64,000 nucleotides of DNA from Sneathiella aquimaris (GCF_026409565.1 NZ_CP112881.1:2797501-2861500), one strand, 5' to 3'; shown: positions 1-9,271, counted from the stretch's first letter. Notes: generated by a model from the sequence alone, not told the origin. A program made the numbers and translations.

Positions 1-1237
1 CAAGTGCATAGGCAGGCGAAAGGTTACCAACGACAGCGCCCGCCAATGGCTGCTGTCCCGTCAACTCAAAGATATCTCGTGCTGGCTTTTCCGGTGCTGT
101 CATCAACGGGATTGCCAAATCAATTTCCTGACCGTTTCGGAAGACCGTGATAATGGCTTTCTCTCCTATTATTCCAGTGGAAATACGGTACAGCAATGCC
201 TGGGGATCCAAAACTTCGTGTCCATCAACCGCCAAAATAACATCCCCGGTTTCAAGCTTCCCAACGTCAGCCGCACTATCTGCATAAACATTGTTGATCA
301 GGACACCACCGGTCCGCTTCAGTCCCAGCCCCTCGGCGACATCCCGTGTGACAGTCTGCCCTTCGGCACCCAGCCATGGACGAATAACCTGCCCTGTTGC
401 CAGGCCATTACTCAAAACGGACTGGACAAGATTAGCAGGAATAGCGAAGCCGATCCCCAAGGAGCCTCCCCCCTTACTGAAAATCGCAGAATTGATCCCG
501 GCAATTTTTCCATCCATTGTTAAGAGCGCACCGCCTGAATTGCCCGGATTGATCGCCGCATCCGTTTGAATGAAAGACCGAATATCGTTGCGCACCCCGG
601 TAGACCGCCCTAGCGCTGAAATTATGCCGGTTGTAACCGTCTGCCCCACTCCGAACGGATTACCGATTGCAAGCACGAGGTCGCCCACTTCAAGGTCATC
701 TGAATCCCTGAACTCCAAAAACGGCAGTTGTTCACTTTCAGCATCGATTCGCAACACCGCCAAGTCTGTGCGTTCGTCCTCCAACACAAGCGTCGCGTCA
801 AATTCACGCCGATCCTGAAGGGCCACCGTAATTTCATCCGCGCCGGCGATCACGTGATAGTTGGTCACAATCGTCCCATCCGGGTTCACGATGACTCCGG
901 ACCCCAACGAACTTTGAGTGCGCTTTCTGCTTTTTTTATCCCGGATTCCAGGACCAAAAAACTGTTCAAAAAAGGGATCGCTAAACAAACTCGGGCGGGC
1001 GGCCTGCACGACGGTTTTCTTTGTAAAGATGTTCACAACAGCCGGCGATGCCCTCTTCACCAAAGGCGCAAAGGACAATGTAATTTCGCTTCGGCTTTGA
1101 GGGACCGTTTTCTGGGCCTGTGCTTGGGCCATATTCCCAAGCAAGACAGCAATCGCCAACCCGGTAATCAGGGAATTAACGAGTGCCGCCAATCGCTGCT
1201 GTGGGTATCTAATCTTATTTGATCGCCGTATCGTCAT
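1..1237 (-). CDS. DegP/DegQ-type periplasmic serine protease (Do family), partial at left edge
   Basis: HtrA/Do proteases degrade or refold damaged envelope proteins in the periplasm. The gene reads leftward and its 3' end lies outside the window, so about 412 codons are seen. ATG at 1237 is followed by a signal-peptide-like hydrophobic stretch (about residues 20-40). The chymotrypsin-fold triad is visible as His128 (in NYHVI), Asp158 (in RTDLAVL) and Ser234 (in NPGNSGGAL). A PDZ domain follows at about residues 280-360 (GVLINNV, GDVILAVDG). A second PDZ is expected beyond the edge but cannot be confirmed. It is divergent from the CigR-like gene, with a 17-bp perfect dyad in the 120-bp gap. 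DegP versus DegQ cannot be decided here. Confidence 0.92.
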   Translation of the reverse strand, partial: MTIRRSNKIRYPQQRLAALVNSLITGLAIAVLLGNMAQAQAQKTVPQSRSEITLSFAPLVKRASPAVVNIFTKKTVVQAARPSLFSDPFFEQFFGPGIRDKKSRKRTQSSLGSGVIVNPDGTIVTNYHVIAGADEITVALQDRREFDATLVLEDERTDLAVLRIDAESEQLPFLEFRDSDDLEVGDLVLAIGNPFGVGQTVTTGIISALGRSTGVRNDIRSFIQTDAAINPGNSGGALLTMDGKIAGINSAIFSKGGGSLGIGFAIPANLVQSVLSNGLATGQVIRPWLGAEGQTVTRDVAEGLGLKRTGGVLINNVYADSAADVGKLETGDVILAVDGHEVLDPQALLYRISTGIIGEKAIITVFRNGQEIDLAIPLMTAPEKPARDIFELTGQQPLAGAVVGNLSPAYAL

Positions 1238-1273
1238 AATTTCGTCAATTCTTTTTACCATGAATGAATATGT

Positions 1274-1290
1274 ATACTGTTGTACAGTAT
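1274..1290. promoter_or_regulatory. 17-bp perfect inverted repeat in divergent promoter region
   Basis: The sequence ATACTGTTGTACAGTAT has two exact 7-bp arms (ATACTGT/ACAGTAT) around a TGT centre. It sits between the divergent starts of the protease gene (1237) and the CigR-like gene (1358), where an operator for either or both would lie. No regulator is assigned. Confidence 0.45.
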
Positions 1291-1357
1291 TTTGGTCCAG
1301 AATGTGTGCCTGAATAAACTGAATTAGTGCCTGCATTCCTTTGTTAAGGAGAAGATT

Positions 1358-1810
1358 TTGAAACGAAGAACAGCAACTTTCTTAACTCTGGCCACGATTT
1401 TTGCCTTCGGCGCCCAAGCGGTTCCTAATACTTATGCCGCAAGTGAATCCAATCTATCAGGAAAAGAAATCGCCCGTGTGGTCTTTAGTGAGATCGAAAA
1501 GCGGATCATCGACGACTATTTTAAAGACCGCGCGGAGTCTCCGAAAAACGATAAGAAGAAAGGCAAAAAGAAAGGTCTTCCACCGGGGCTTGCAAAAAAA
1601 GAACAACTTCCTCCCGGGTTGCAAAAACAACTGGAACGGAACGGTACTTTACCCCCTGGTCTCCAAAAACGCTCATTGCCGGACGATCTGCTAAGTCGCC
1701 TTCCAAAAAGGGGCAGCCGCTTTGATCGCGTTATTGTCGACAACGATATCGTCCTTCTTGAACGTGGTACGAACCTGATACTTGATATCCTGAAAGGCGC
1801 GGCCAAATAG
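1358..1810 (+). CDS. Small exported CigR-like protein with LPPGL repeats
   Basis: A 150-residue protein starting at TTG (1358), chosen because AAGGAGAAG lies just upstream and a signal peptide follows directly (residues 1-27, ending TYAAS). The middle is very basic (KNDKKKGKKKG) and leads into three LPPGL motifs at about residues 71, 83 and 97. The C-terminal part (DRVIVDNDIVLLERG, LILDILKG) resembles the CigR family, inner-membrane or periplasmic proteins named from a Salmonella anti-virulence factor. The molecular role of most homologues is unknown. The gene stands alone, divergent from the DegP-type protease, and ends at the bidirectional terminator shared with rplQ. Family assignment is by motif recognition only. 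Confidence 0.6.
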   Translation: MKRRTATFLTLATIFAFGAQAVPNTYAASESNLSGKEIARVVFSEIEKRIIDDYFKDRAESPKNDKKKGKKKGLPPGLAKKEQLPPGLQKQLERNGTLPPGLQKRSLPDDLLSRLPKRGSRFDRVIVDNDIVLLERGTNLILDILKGAAK

Positions 1811-1843
1811 ATCAGCCCTCCCTGGAACCAACCGCCAAACAAC

Positions 1844-1876
1844 AAAAAAGGCAGTCATCACTGACTGCCTTTTTTA
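1844..1876. terminator. Bidirectional intrinsic terminator between the CigR-like gene and rplQ
   Basis: The arms AAAAAAGGCAGTC and GACTGCCTTTTTT form a GC-containing stem with A/T runs on both sides. It can therefore stop the plus-strand CigR-like transcript and the minus-strand ribosomal transcript ending at rplQ. Confidence 0.85.
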
Positions 1877-1895
1877 ATTGGTATCGAAGGGCACG

Positions 1896-2330
1896 TTACG
1901 CGACGGCTTCGGCTTCCAGAACTTCTTCTTCTGCGTTCTGGTCTGGTCCACTGTCCTGACCTTTGGCGTCAAGGTCACGATCGACAAGTTCGATCACGCC
2001 CATTGGCGCCGCATCACCGGTCCGGAAACCAGCTTTAAGGACACGCGTGTATCCACCGTCACGATCAGCATACCGTTCAGCAATTGTTGTGAACAGTTTG
2101 TCGACGATCGCTTTGTCAGAAAGCTGAGCCAACACCTGACGACGTGCATGAAGATCACCCCGTTTGCCAAGTGTGATCAGTTTTTCGACAATCGGACGAA
2201 GATCTTTCGCCTTCGGCAGTGTCGTTTTGATTTGCTCATGCTTGATCAATGATGCTGCCATGTTGGCAAACATCGCCATGCGATGAGATGAAGTTCTGCT
2301 GAACTTACGTCCAGATTTACGATGACGCAT
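1896..2330 (-). CDS. rplQ: 50S ribosomal protein bL17
   Basis: bL17 lies near the polypeptide exit of the large subunit. The 144-residue product opens with the family signature [17 protein letters not shown] and keeps the [15 protein letters not shown] block. It is about 17 residues longer than the 127-residue E. coli protein because of an acidic tail ([13 protein letters not shown]). It is the last gene of the alpha operon, 30 bp after rpoA, and is followed within 20 bp by the bidirectional terminator at 1844-1876. This marks the end of the long ribosomal block. Confidence 0.98.
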   Translation of the reverse strand: MRHRKSGRKFSRTSSHRMAMFANMAASLIKHEQIKTTLPKAKDLRPIVEKLITLGKRGDLHARRQVLAQLSDKAIVDKLFTTIAERYADRDGGYTRVLKAGFRTGDAAPMGVIELVDRDLDAKGQDSGPDQNAEEEVLEAEAVA

Positions 2331-2360
2331 TTTATCTACTCCAAAGCAGTGCTGGCTGCC

Positions 2361-3374
2361 CTAAAAAGGTTCTTCTAGCCGTTTGGCCAATTCTTCAATA
2401 TTTTCGGGCGGCCAGTTCGGCACTTCCATTCCAAGATGCAGACCCATCTGAGCCAGCACTTCCTTGATTTCATTCAAGGATTTACGACCGAAATTCGGTG
2501 TGCGAAGCATTTCTGCTTCTGTCTTTTGAATGAGATCCCCGATATAAACGATGTTGTCGTTTTTCAGGCAGTTTGCAGAACGAACAGAAAGTTCAAGTTC
2601 GTCAACTTTACGAAGCAGGTTCCGATTAACTTCTGGTTCCTGATTCTCTTCCTTAACAACAACTTCTTCAGGCTCATCAAAATTGATGAACAACTGGAAC
2701 TGTTCCTGAAGGATCCGTGCTGCATAAGCAACCGCATCTTCCGGGCTAACGGTTCCGTTCGTTGTGACTTTCAAAGTCAGTTTATCATAGTCCAGTACCT
2801 GGCCTTCACGCGCCGCATCAACTTTGTAGCTGACTTTGCGCACTGGGCTGTACAGACTGTCCATCGGGATAAGACCAATCGGTGCATCTTCCGGACGGTT
2901 AGCCGCACCGGCCACATACCCTTTACCCGTATTGACTGTCATTTCCATGTTAATGGTTGCACCGTCATCAAGGGTAAGGATTACCCGGTCTGGATCCATG
3001 ATTTCAATATCTGACCCAGTATCGATCATGCCTGCTGTAACAGCACAGGGGCCAGACGCACGAAGTGAAATCCGCTTCGGACCTTCAACGTGACTACGAA
3101 TAGCCAGTTTTTTCAGGTTCAGAACAATATCTGTGACATCCTCGCGGACACCGGCAATTGACGAAAACTCGTGAAGAACATTGTCAATCTGGATCGATGT
3201 AATCGCGGCACCCTGCAGACTTGAAAGCAGGACACGACGTAACGCATTACCCAAAGTTAGACCGAACCCTCTTTCAAGCGGTTCGGCGACGATTGTCGCT
3301 TCACGATCGCCCTGATCTCCCGGTTCGATGGAGAGATTGGCCTGGATTAGCTCTTTCCAGTTTTGCTGAATCAC
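2361..3374 (-). CDS. rpoA: RNA polymerase alpha subunit
   Basis: The alpha dimer scaffolds assembly of beta and beta prime, and its C-terminal domain contacts UP elements and activators. I place the start at GTG 3374, giving 337 residues beginning (M)[10 protein letters not shown]. This matches the usual family start and has GAGGT upstream; an ATG at 3407 would add 11 unlikely residues. The N-terminal dimerisation domain (about 1-230) contains [19 protein letters not shown]. The C-terminal domain (about 245-325) contains [11 protein letters not shown] and the helix-hairpin-helix region ending [11 protein letters not shown]. It lies between rpsK and rplQ in the conserved alpha operon order. 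Confidence 0.97.
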   Translation of the reverse strand: MIQQNWKELIQANLSIEPGDQGDREATIVAEPLERGFGLTLGNALRRVLLSSLQGAAITSIQIDNVLHEFSSIAGVREDVTDIVLNLKKLAIRSHVEGPKRISLRASGPCAVTAGMIDTGSDIEIMDPDRVILTLDDGATINMEMTVNTGKGYVAGAANRPEDAPIGLIPMDSLYSPVRKVSYKVDAAREGQVLDYDKLTLKVTTNGTVSPEDAVAYAARILQEQFQLFINFDEPEEVVVKEENQEPEVNRNLLRKVDELELSVRSANCLKNDNIVYIGDLIQKTEAEMLRTPNFGRKSLNEIKEVLAQMGLHLGMEVPNWPPENIEELAKRLEEPF

Positions 3375-3472
3375 GGCGTTGACCTCATAGCTTTGCAGGC
3401 CCACCATGGGCCTGCGTTATCTCTAAACTCTCAGTGTAGTCACTAATGACGACACTTACCACATATACCTAA

Positions 3473-3862
3473 TTAAACGCGACGGCGTTTTGGCGGGCGG
3501 CAGCCATTATGTGGAATCGGTGATACATCGCGAATTGACGTAATTGTAAAACCGACAGCCTGAAGCGCACGCAGTGCTGATTCGCGTCCTGAGCCTGGGC
3601 CCTTAACTTCGACCTCTAGGGTCTTCATGCCGTGGTCCATAGCTTTTTTACCAGCGTCTTCAGCAGCAATCTGTGCAGCGAAAGGTGTTGATTTACGTGA
3701 ACCACTAAACCCCTGAGAACCTGCAGATGACCAGGCAATCGCATTGCCCTGTGCATCCGTGATCATGATCTTAGTGTTGTTAAACGTCGCGCTTACGTGA
3801 GCCACACCAGAGATGATGTTTTTCCGCTCGCGGCGGCGAATACGTGTCTTATCTTTAGCCAT
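3473..3862 (-). CDS. rpsK: 30S ribosomal protein uS11
   Basis: uS11 is part of the small-subunit platform near the E site and the Shine-Dalgarno helix. The 129-residue product starts at ATG 3862 ([15 protein letters not shown]). A longer open frame upstream overlaps rpsM and has no family similarity, so it is rejected. Signatures seen are [10 protein letters not shown] and the invariant basic C-terminus [11 protein letters not shown]. Only one base separates it from the rpsM stop, so coupling is likely. A 98-bp gap follows before rpoA. Confidence 0.98.
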   Translation of the reverse strand: MAKDKTRIRRRERKNIISGVAHVSATFNNTKIMITDAQGNAIAWSSAGSQGFSGSRKSTPFAAQIAAEDAGKKAMDHGMKTLEVEVKGPGSGRESALRALQAVGFTITSIRDVSPIPHNGCRPPKRRRV

Positions 3863-3863
3863 A

Positions 3864-4232
3864 TTACTTCTTCTTTCCAGCGATAGGCTTTGCCGGGCCC
3901 TTACGGGTACGGGCATTTGTATGTGTCCGCTGACCGCGCACAGGCAAGCCGCGACGGTGGCGCAGGCCACGGTAACAGCCAAGATCCATCAGGCGTTTAA
4001 TGTTCATTGCAGTCTCACGACGCAGGTCACCTTCAACGACATGATCACGATCGATTGTTTCGCGAATGCTAAGTACTTCAGCATCGCTAAGTTCGTTCAC
4101 ACGGGTCTCTGATTTCAGACCAACTGACTTACAGATTTCTTTCGCCTGAAAGGAACCAATGCCATGAATATAGGTCAGTGCAATCTCGACCCGCTTGTTA
4201 GTCGGGATATTCACACCAGCAATACGAGCCAC
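3864..4232 (-). CDS. rpsM: 30S ribosomal protein uS13
   Basis: uS13 sits in the head of the 30S subunit and bridges to uL5 and the P-site tRNA. The 122 residues begin [14 protein letters not shown], contain the helix-hairpin-helix ALTYIHGIG, and end in the basic tail [17 protein letters not shown] that reaches the decoding centre. It is the first gene of the alpha operon here. The ribosome-binding sequence GAGGAG lies upstream, and a near-consensus promoter at 4306-4333 sits just after adk, so the four downstream genes can be expressed independently of the spc genes. Confidence 0.98.
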   Translation of the reverse strand: MARIAGVNIPTNKRVEIALTYIHGIGSFQAKEICKSVGLKSETRVNELSDAEVLSIRETIDRDHVVEGDLRRETAMNIKRLMDLGCYRGLRHRRGLPVRGQRTHTNARTRKGPAKPIAGKKK

Positions 4233-4305
4233 GCTAGTTTCTCCTCATCACCATAAATCGGGCCAAATCGACCCGTTTGAATCTTGCGCTTTCGGGAAGC
4301 GCGCG

Positions 4306-4333
4306 ATTATATAAATTTGTTTCACCTAGTCAA
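4306..4333 (-). promoter_or_regulatory. Near-consensus sigma-70 promoter for rpsM-rpsK-rpoA-rplQ
   Basis: On the minus strand TTGACT (4333-4328) and a perfect TATAAT (4311-4306) are 16 bp apart, just upstream of rpsM and after the adk stop. A 6-bp hairpin (GCGCTT/AAGCGC, 4286-4302) overlaps the expected start point. Confidence 0.75.
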
Positions 4334-4337
4334 CACT

Positions 4338-4988
4338 TTAGATGTTCTGCAATTCTGCTTCTATCTGCCGGGTCACTTCATTAATTTCGGCCATTCCGTC
4401 AACTTGCTTCAGAATGCCTTTTCCCTTGTAGTAGGGAAGGAGTGGTGCTGTCTGTGCATGATAGGCTTTCAACCGTGATGTCACGGTTTCTGCATTATCG
4501 TCACTACGCCGGGTAAATTCTTGCCCACCGCATTTGTCGCAAACACCTTCTTTCGCCGGCTTCAGGAAACTATCGTGATAGCCGGCTCCACAGTTGGCAC
4601 ATGTATAACGGCCAGTGACCCGTTCGACAAGTACCGCATCGTCTGTTTTCATCTCAATAACGGCATTTAATGACAATTTCTTGTCGTTAAGCATATTATC
4701 AAGGGCTTCCGCCTGCGCTTCCGTGCGGGGAAAACCGTCCAGAATGACGCCATTGGCGCAATCTGGTTGATCAAGGCGATCAGAAATGATTCCCGTCATG
4801 ATGTCGTCGGACACCAATTCGCCTCTTTCCATAACTTCTTTGGCTTTTTTGCCAACATCAGTACCGGCAGCAACCGCTGCCCGTAACATGTCTCCGGTAG
4901 AAAGCTGAACCAGTCCCCTGCTGTCTTGTAACCGCTGGGCCTGTGTTCCCTTCCCTGCTCCCGGTGCTCCCAATAAAATGAGAATCAT
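4338..4988 (-). CDS. adk: Adenylate kinase, zinc-LID type
   Basis: Adenylate kinase interconverts ATP plus AMP with two ADP in the cytoplasm. The 216-residue product begins with the P-loop GAPGAGKGTQ (residues 7-16). It has the AMP-binding DGFPRT and a long LID domain. The LID carries a four-cysteine zinc site, CANC at about 129 and CDKC about 20 residues later, as in the zinc-binding class found in Gram-positives and many alphaproteobacteria. ATG 4988 overlaps the secY stop by four bases, so the two are translationally coupled. The gene closes the spc set, and the alpha operon promoter follows immediately. Confidence 0.97.
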   Translation of the reverse strand: MILILLGAPGAGKGTQAQRLQDSRGLVQLSTGDMLRAAVAAGTDVGKKAKEVMERGELVSDDIMTGIISDRLDQPDCANGVILDGFPRTEAQAEALDNMLNDKKLSLNAVIEMKTDDAVLVERVTGRYTCANCGAGYHDSFLKPAKEGVCDKCGGQEFTRRSDDNAETVTSRLKAYHAQTAPLLPYYKGKGILKQVDGMAEINEVTRQIEAELQNI

Positions 4989-6331
4989 TTACGCCGTCCC
5001 CCAAGTTTGGATTTCTTGATCAGACCATCGTATTGGTGCGCCAGTAGATGACTTTGAATCTGAGCAACAGTATCCATCGTTACCGAAACAACAATCAAAA
5101 GTGAAGTACCACCGAAATAAAACGGGACCTGCCATTGGGATACGAGAATCTCCGGCAAAATACAAACAAGCGAGAGATAGGCTGCGCCAACAACGGTGAG
5201 GCGTGTCAGGACATAGTCAAGATATTCAGCAGTTCTTTTGCCTGGACGCATCCCAGGAACAAAACCGCCATGCTTTTTCAAGTTATCAGCTGTTTCGTCC
5301 GGGTTGAACACAACCGCTGTGTAGAAGAAACAGAAAAACACGATCCCTGTAATATACAGAAGCATATAGAGTGGCTGACCACGGCCAAGCAGCGTGGTCA
5401 CTGTTGTCAACCATTCAGGTCCTGTACCGGAGGCGAAGCTCGCCACGGTAATCGGCATCAGCAAAAGGGATGAAGCAAAAATCGGAGGAATTACACCCGC
5501 TGTATTGAGTTTAAGCGGCAAGTGTGAATTCTGTCCACCGTAGGTTTTGTTCCCTCGTTGCCGCTTTGGATATTGAATGAGCACTTTGCGCTGCGACCGT
5601 TCCATGAAAACGATGAACGCAATAACCGCAACAGACATAACCAGCAGGAACAGGATAACAGCTGTATCCAGGGCCCCTGTGCGACCGAGTTCGAGAGTTC
5701 CGACCAGGGCGCTCGGGAGCGCAGCCACAATGCCGGCAAAGATAATAAGGGAAATACCGTTACCAACGCCGCGTGCGGTGATCTGCTCACCAAGCCACAT
5801 CAGGAACATTGTACCGCCCACCAGTGTTATCACAGTGGTAATACGGAAATAAAGCCCGGGGTCACCAACAGCAGACTGTCCGGTTGACAAAGACATGCCT
5901 TCCAACCCCACAGCGATACCGTACCCTTGAAGGGTCGCCAGTAACACGGTTCCGTACCGGGTATACTGATTAATTTTCTTACGGCCCTGCTCGCCTTCTT
6001 TTTTCATCTGCGCCATCTGAGGCGAGATAGATGTCATCAACTGCATGATGATTGAAGCAGAGATATAAGGCATGATGTTCAACGCAAAAATGGTCATGCG
6101 CCCAAGCGCACCGCCTGCAAAAACGTCGAACATACCCAGAATGCCACCCGAATTCTGTGAGAACACATCCGCAAGTACGGTTGGATCAACACCAGGAATC
6201 GGAATGTAGGTACCAATACGGTAAACAATCAGCGCAAAAAGCGTGAACCACAAACGCTTCTTGAGCTCAGTCGCCTTTGAAAAGGCTCCAAAGCTCATGG
6301 AGGAAGCCATTTGTTCTGCTGCAGACGCCAT
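4985..6331 (-). CDS. secY: Preprotein translocase channel subunit SecY
   Basis: SecY is the inner-membrane channel for exported and membrane proteins, working with SecE (encoded at 31983-32180), SecG and SecA. The 448 residues show about ten hydrophobic helices and the family blocks YRIGTYIPIPGVDP (about 41-54), the plug-side GGALGRMTIFALNIMPYIS, and YPKRQRGNKTYGGQ in the large cytoplasmic loop. The N-terminus MASAAEQ and the length are typical of alphaproteobacteria. It sits between rplO and adk as in most bacteria. The last four bases overlap adk. Confidence 0.98.
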   Translation of the reverse strand: MASAAEQMASSMSFGAFSKATELKKRLWFTLFALIVYRIGTYIPIPGVDPTVLADVFSQNSGGILGMFDVFAGGALGRMTIFALNIMPYISASIIMQLMTSISPQMAQMKKEGEQGRKKINQYTRYGTVLLATLQGYGIAVGLEGMSLSTGQSAVGDPGLYFRITTVITLVGGTMFLMWLGEQITARGVGNGISLIIFAGIVAALPSALVGTLELGRTGALDTAVILFLLVMSVAVIAFIVFMERSQRKVLIQYPKRQRGNKTYGGQNSHLPLKLNTAGVIPPIFASSLLLMPITVASFASGTGPEWLTTVTTLLGRGQPLYMLLYITGIVFFCFFYTAVVFNPDETADNLKKHGGFVPGMRPGKRTAEYLDYVLTRLTVVGAAYLSLVCILPEILVSQWQVPFYFGGTSLLIVVSVTMDTVAQIQSHLLAHQYDGLIKKSKLGGRRK

Positions 6332-6384
6332 TTAGTGATACTCCAGGTTAAAAGGGCAGCCTGAGCTGCCCTATACGCTTTTCC

Positions 6385-6864
6385 TTATTCGGCTTTTGCG
6401 GCAGCTGGGGCTGTCAATGTGACAGTACCACCTGCTTTTTCAACAGCTTCAACTGCTGATTTAGAGGCACCTGAAACTTCAAAATTAACTTTTGTTTTCA
6501 GTTCACCTTTGGCCAATAGACGAACACCGTCTACGACCTTACCGACGACGCCAGCTTCTTGAAGCTTGGCAATAGTCACAGTTTCCTTGGCATCGAGTTT
6601 ACCAGCTTCAATCGCTTCCTGTACACGACCGAGATTCGCAACAGCAAATTCCTTACGGAAAATGTTGTTAAAACCACGTTTCGGCAGACGACGGTGAATA
6701 GGCATCTGACCGCCTTCAAAGCCTTTGATCGCGACACCAGAACGGGACTTCTGACCCTTCTGACCAGCACCGGCAGTTTTACCTTTGCCGGAACCGATAC
6801 CACGACCTACACGCTTACGGTCTTTAACTGCACCACTATTATCGGAAAGTTGATTCAAACGCAT
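6385..6864 (-). CDS. rplO: 50S ribosomal protein uL15
   Basis: uL15 is a late-assembling large-subunit protein whose extended glycine-rich N-terminus threads into 23S rRNA. The 159 residues start [11 protein letters not shown] and include [19 protein letters not shown], followed by [17 protein letters not shown]. The globular C-terminal half ends in an Ala-rich tail (APAAAKAE), giving about 15 residues more than the 144-residue E. coli protein. It lies between rpmD and secY, with 30 bp separating it from rpmD. Confidence 0.98.
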   Translation of the reverse strand: MRLNQLSDNSGAVKDRKRVGRGIGSGKGKTAGAGQKGQKSRSGVAIKGFEGGQMPIHRRLPKRGFNNIFRKEFAVANLGRVQEAIEAGKLDAKETVTIAKLQEAGVVGKVVDGVRLLAKGELKTKVNFEVSGASKSAVEAVEKAGGTVTLTAPAAAKAE

Positions 6865-6894
6865 ATCATATATTCCTTATCCTACGGGCCTGCC

Positions 6895-7083
6895 TTAAGA
6901 GGCTTCTTCGACCCGCACGAGATGGTGAACTTTACGGATCATACCCCGAATTGAAGGGGTATCTTCCAGCTCGACCGTCCGGTGCATTTTATTCAGACCA
7001 AGACCGACCAGTGTAGCACGCTGTGATTTGTGCCGACCGATAGGGCTTCCGGTTTGAGTTACTTTGACTGTTGCTTTAGCCAT
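6895..7083 (-). CDS. rpmD: 50S ribosomal protein uL30
   Basis: uL30 is a small peripheral 50S protein. The start is placed at ATG 7083 ([17 protein letters not shown]), giving 62 residues, the normal size. A longer in-frame reading up to 7158 lies wholly inside rpsE and adds no family similarity. The motif [20 protein letters not shown] is diagnostic. The start overlaps the rpsE 3' end by 8 bp, indicating coupled translation. Confidence 0.97.
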   Translation of the reverse strand: MAKATVKVTQTGSPIGRHKSQRATLVGLGLNKMHRTVELEDTPSIRGMIRKVHHLVRVEEAS

Positions 7084-7627
7084 CTGCATTCTCCTTAGCC
7101 GCGTTACTTGAACGGCGACCCAAGATTTCAGACGCTTTTTTACCGCGTTTCTGCGCAACCTGACGTGGAGATGTCGTGTTTTGCAGAGCCTCGAAAGTCG
7201 CCTTCACCATGTTATATGGGTTTGAAGTACCAACAGATTTAGTCACAACGTCTTGAACACCGAGTGTTTCGAAAACCGCACGCATTGGTCCACCAGCAAT
7301 AATACCGGTACCCGCAGGCGCTGAGCGAAGCAACACACGTCCTGCACCGAAATGACCTTTTGAGTCGTGGTGCAGTGTCCGGCCCTCACGAAGAGGAACG
7401 CGGATCATGTTCCGTTTTGCAGCTTCAGTTGCTTTACGGATGGCTTCTGGAACTTCACGGGCCTTACCATGACCGTATCCAACGCGGCCATTCTGGTCAC
7501 CTGCAACCACGAGGGCCGCAAAACCAAACCGACGTCCACCTTTTACAACTTTGGCCACACGGTTAATGTGAACAAGTTTGTCGACGAATTCTGAATCGCC
7601 TTTGTCTTGTTGATCAGGTCTCATCAT
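7076..7627 (-). CDS. rpsE: 30S ribosomal protein uS5
   Basis: uS5 helps hold the small subunit in its accurate decoding state and is a classical ram and spectinomycin site. ATG 7627 is preferred over the in-frame TTG at 7633 because GGGGA lies about eight bases upstream, giving 183 residues. The double-stranded RNA-binding block [16 protein letters not shown] and [17 protein letters not shown] are clear, followed by [15 protein letters not shown] basic C-terminal extension ([14 protein letters not shown]) makes it longer than the 167-residue E. coli protein, as is common in alphaproteobacteria. Confidence 0.97.
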   Translation of the reverse strand: MMRPDQQDKGDSEFVDKLVHINRVAKVVKGGRRFGFAALVVAGDQNGRVGYGHGKAREVPEAIRKATEAAKRNMIRVPLREGRTLHHDSKGHFGAGRVLLRSAPAGTGIIAGGPMRAVFETLGVQDVVTKSVGTSNPYNMVKATFEALQNTTSPRQVAQKRGKKASEILGRRSSNAAKENADG

Positions 7628-7639
7628 AATCAAATTCCC

Positions 7640-8002
7640 CTAGAAGGACAGCCCGCCCTCGCGGGCGGCTTCGGCGAGGGCTTTGACCCGGCCATGATAT
7701 TTATAACCACCGCGATCGAAAGTGACTTCTTTCAAGCCAGCTTTCAACGCACGCTCTGCAATCAGTTTCCCGACTTCAGTGGCAGCGTTTTTATCGCCAC
7801 CCTTGCCAAGCTTTTCGCGCATATCTTTCTCGATGGACGAGGCTGCACAGAGTGTGCGACCTGCTACATCATCAATGATTTGTGCGTAAATCTGACGGTC
7901 TGAACGGTGAACTGAAAGCCGTAAACGGCCTCCAGAAACTTTGCGAAGCTGCGAACGATTTCTGCGGCGACGACGATCGAACAATTCTTTTGAGTTTGCC
8001 AT
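7640..8002 (-). CDS. rplR: 50S ribosomal protein uL18
   Basis: uL18 binds 5S rRNA together with uL5 in the central protuberance. The 120-residue protein has an Arg-rich start ([15 protein letters not shown]), the block [18 protein letters not shown], and the conserved end [23 protein letters not shown]. The order rplF-rplR-rpsE is the standard spc order. Gaps are 9 bp to rplF and 12 bp to rpsE, so all three are surely on one transcript. Confidence 0.98.
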   Translation of the reverse strand: MANSKELFDRRRRRNRSQLRKVSGGRLRLSVHRSDRQIYAQIIDDVAGRTLCAASSIEKDMREKLGKGGDKNAATEVGKLIAERALKAGLKEVTFDRGGYKYHGRVKALAEAAREGGLSF

Positions 8003-8011
8003 GGTCGTATC

Positions 8012-8545
8012 CTACTTCTTCTTGCCTTCTTTGCGGAAGATGAACTCGTCCGCATATTTGACACCCTTACCTTTGTAAGGCTCAGGCTTCCGATAAGAGC
8101 GGATCTCGGCAGCAATCTGCCCGACCATCTGCTTATCAGCGCCAGTGATTTCGATAGCAGTCGGAGACGGACACTTCACTTCAATTCCTTCTGGAATTGG
8201 GTAGTTGATGTCATGACTGAAACCAAGGTTCAAATTCAGAGTTTTCCCCTGAACCGCTGCCCGGTAACCGACGCCAACAACTTCCAGTTTTTTGGTGAAG
8301 CCATTGCTTACACCTTCAACCAGATTGTTCAGCAAAGTCCGTTGCATACCCCACATCTGACGAGCACGCTTGCCCTCATTCCGTGGTTTTACCCAGATTT
8401 TGTCGTCTTCGCGTTCAACAATAACATCCTCGACGAATGTCATGCTCAGAACACCTTTGCTACCTTTAACGGTTACGTCCGCTTCTGACAGTTGTACGTC
8501 AACGCCGGAAGGGATTGTCACCGGATGTTTACCAATTCGAGACAT
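8012..8545 (-). CDS. rplF: 50S ribosomal protein uL6
   Basis: uL6 lies near the sarcin-ricin loop at the factor-binding site. It has 177 residues starting [15 protein letters not shown]. Two related alpha/beta domains are seen, with the family signature [14 protein letters not shown] in the second and [21 protein letters not shown] at the junction. It is followed by a lysine-rich end (FRKEGKKK). The gene starts 9 bp after the rpsH stop. Confidence 0.98.
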   Translation of the reverse strand: MSRIGKHPVTIPSGVDVQLSEADVTVKGSKGVLSMTFVEDVIVEREDDKIWVKPRNEGKRARQMWGMQRTLLNNLVEGVSNGFTKKLEVVGVGYRAAVQGKTLNLNLGFSHDINYPIPEGIEVKCPSPTAIEITGADKQMVGQIAAEIRSYRKPEPYKGKGVKYADEFIFRKEGKKK

Positions 8546-8554
8546 AATTCCTCC

Positions 8555-8953
8555 TTAGTAGACTTTGCAAAGCACTTCGCCGCCAACATTGGCTTCACGT
8601 GCTTCACCGTCAGAAAGGACACCGCGAGGTGTAGACAAGATGGAAATACCCAAACCATTACGAACCGTAGGCATATCTTTAACGCCTGTATAAACACGGC
8701 GACCTGGTTTGGAGATACGGCTGACATGCTCGATGACGGCCTTACCCTGATAATATTTCAGTTCAATACTTACTTCGGCCTTCCCTGGCTCTGGCTCTGA
8801 AACTTCATAACCGCGAATAAAACCTTCGCGTTTCAGAGCTTCAAGAACGTTTACCCGCAATTTAGACGCTGGGCTCTTAACAGAACCTTTGCGTGCTTTT
8901 TGACCATTGCGGATACGAGTCAGCATATCGCCGAGAGGATCACTAAATGACAT
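8555..8953 (-). CDS. rpsH: 30S ribosomal protein uS8
   Basis: uS8 is a primary 16S rRNA binder and, in E. coli, the autogenous repressor of the spc operon through a site in the uL5 message. The 132 residues begin MSFSDPLGDMLTRIRNGQ. They end with the RNA-binding signature STPRGVLSDGEAREANVGGE and CKVY. The uL5 start region was not examined deeply enough to claim the same repressor site here. It lies between rpsN and rplF. Confidence 0.98.
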   Translation of the reverse strand: MSFSDPLGDMLTRIRNGQKARKGSVKSPASKLRVNVLEALKREGFIRGYEVSEPEPGKAEVSIELKYYQGKAVIEHVSRISKPGRRVYTGVKDMPTVRNGLGISILSTPRGVLSDGEAREANVGGEVLCKVY

Positions 8954-8965
8954 TGTTAATCTCCT

Positions 8966-9271
8966 CTACCAGCTTGACTTGACCATGCCTGGGATCTGAC
9001 CAGTTGAGGCCAGGTCACGCAGACCGATACGGGAAAGCTTCAACTTCCGATACACACCACGAGGACGCCCTGTCAACTGACAGCGGTTCCGTGTGCGTGT
9101 TTCAGAAGAGTTGCGAGGAAGAGCTGCCAACTGAAGACGCGCAGTAAAACGTTCTTCTTGTGGCAGGCTTTCGTCTTTACTGATCGCTTTAAGAGCGGCG
9201 CGCTTTGCTGCGTATTTCTCAACAAGGCGACGACGCTTAAGATCGCGCTCAACGGCACTTTTCTTAGCCAT
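8966..9271 (-). CDS. rpsN: 30S ribosomal protein uS14, zinc-independent form
   Basis: uS14 is in the head of the small subunit. At 101 residues it is the longer form that lacks the CXXC...CXXC zinc ribbon; only one cysteine remains ([15 protein letters not shown]). Such C-minus forms are the usual housekeeping version in Proteobacteria and need no zinc. The C-terminal block [17 protein letters not shown] is typical. It lies 17 bp after rplE and 12 bp before rpsH. Confidence 0.97.
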   Translation of the reverse strand: MAKKSAVERDLKRRRLVEKYAAKRAALKAISKDESLPQEERFTARLQLAALPRNSSETRTRNRCQLTGRPRGVYRKLKLSRIGLRDLASTGQIPGMVKSSW

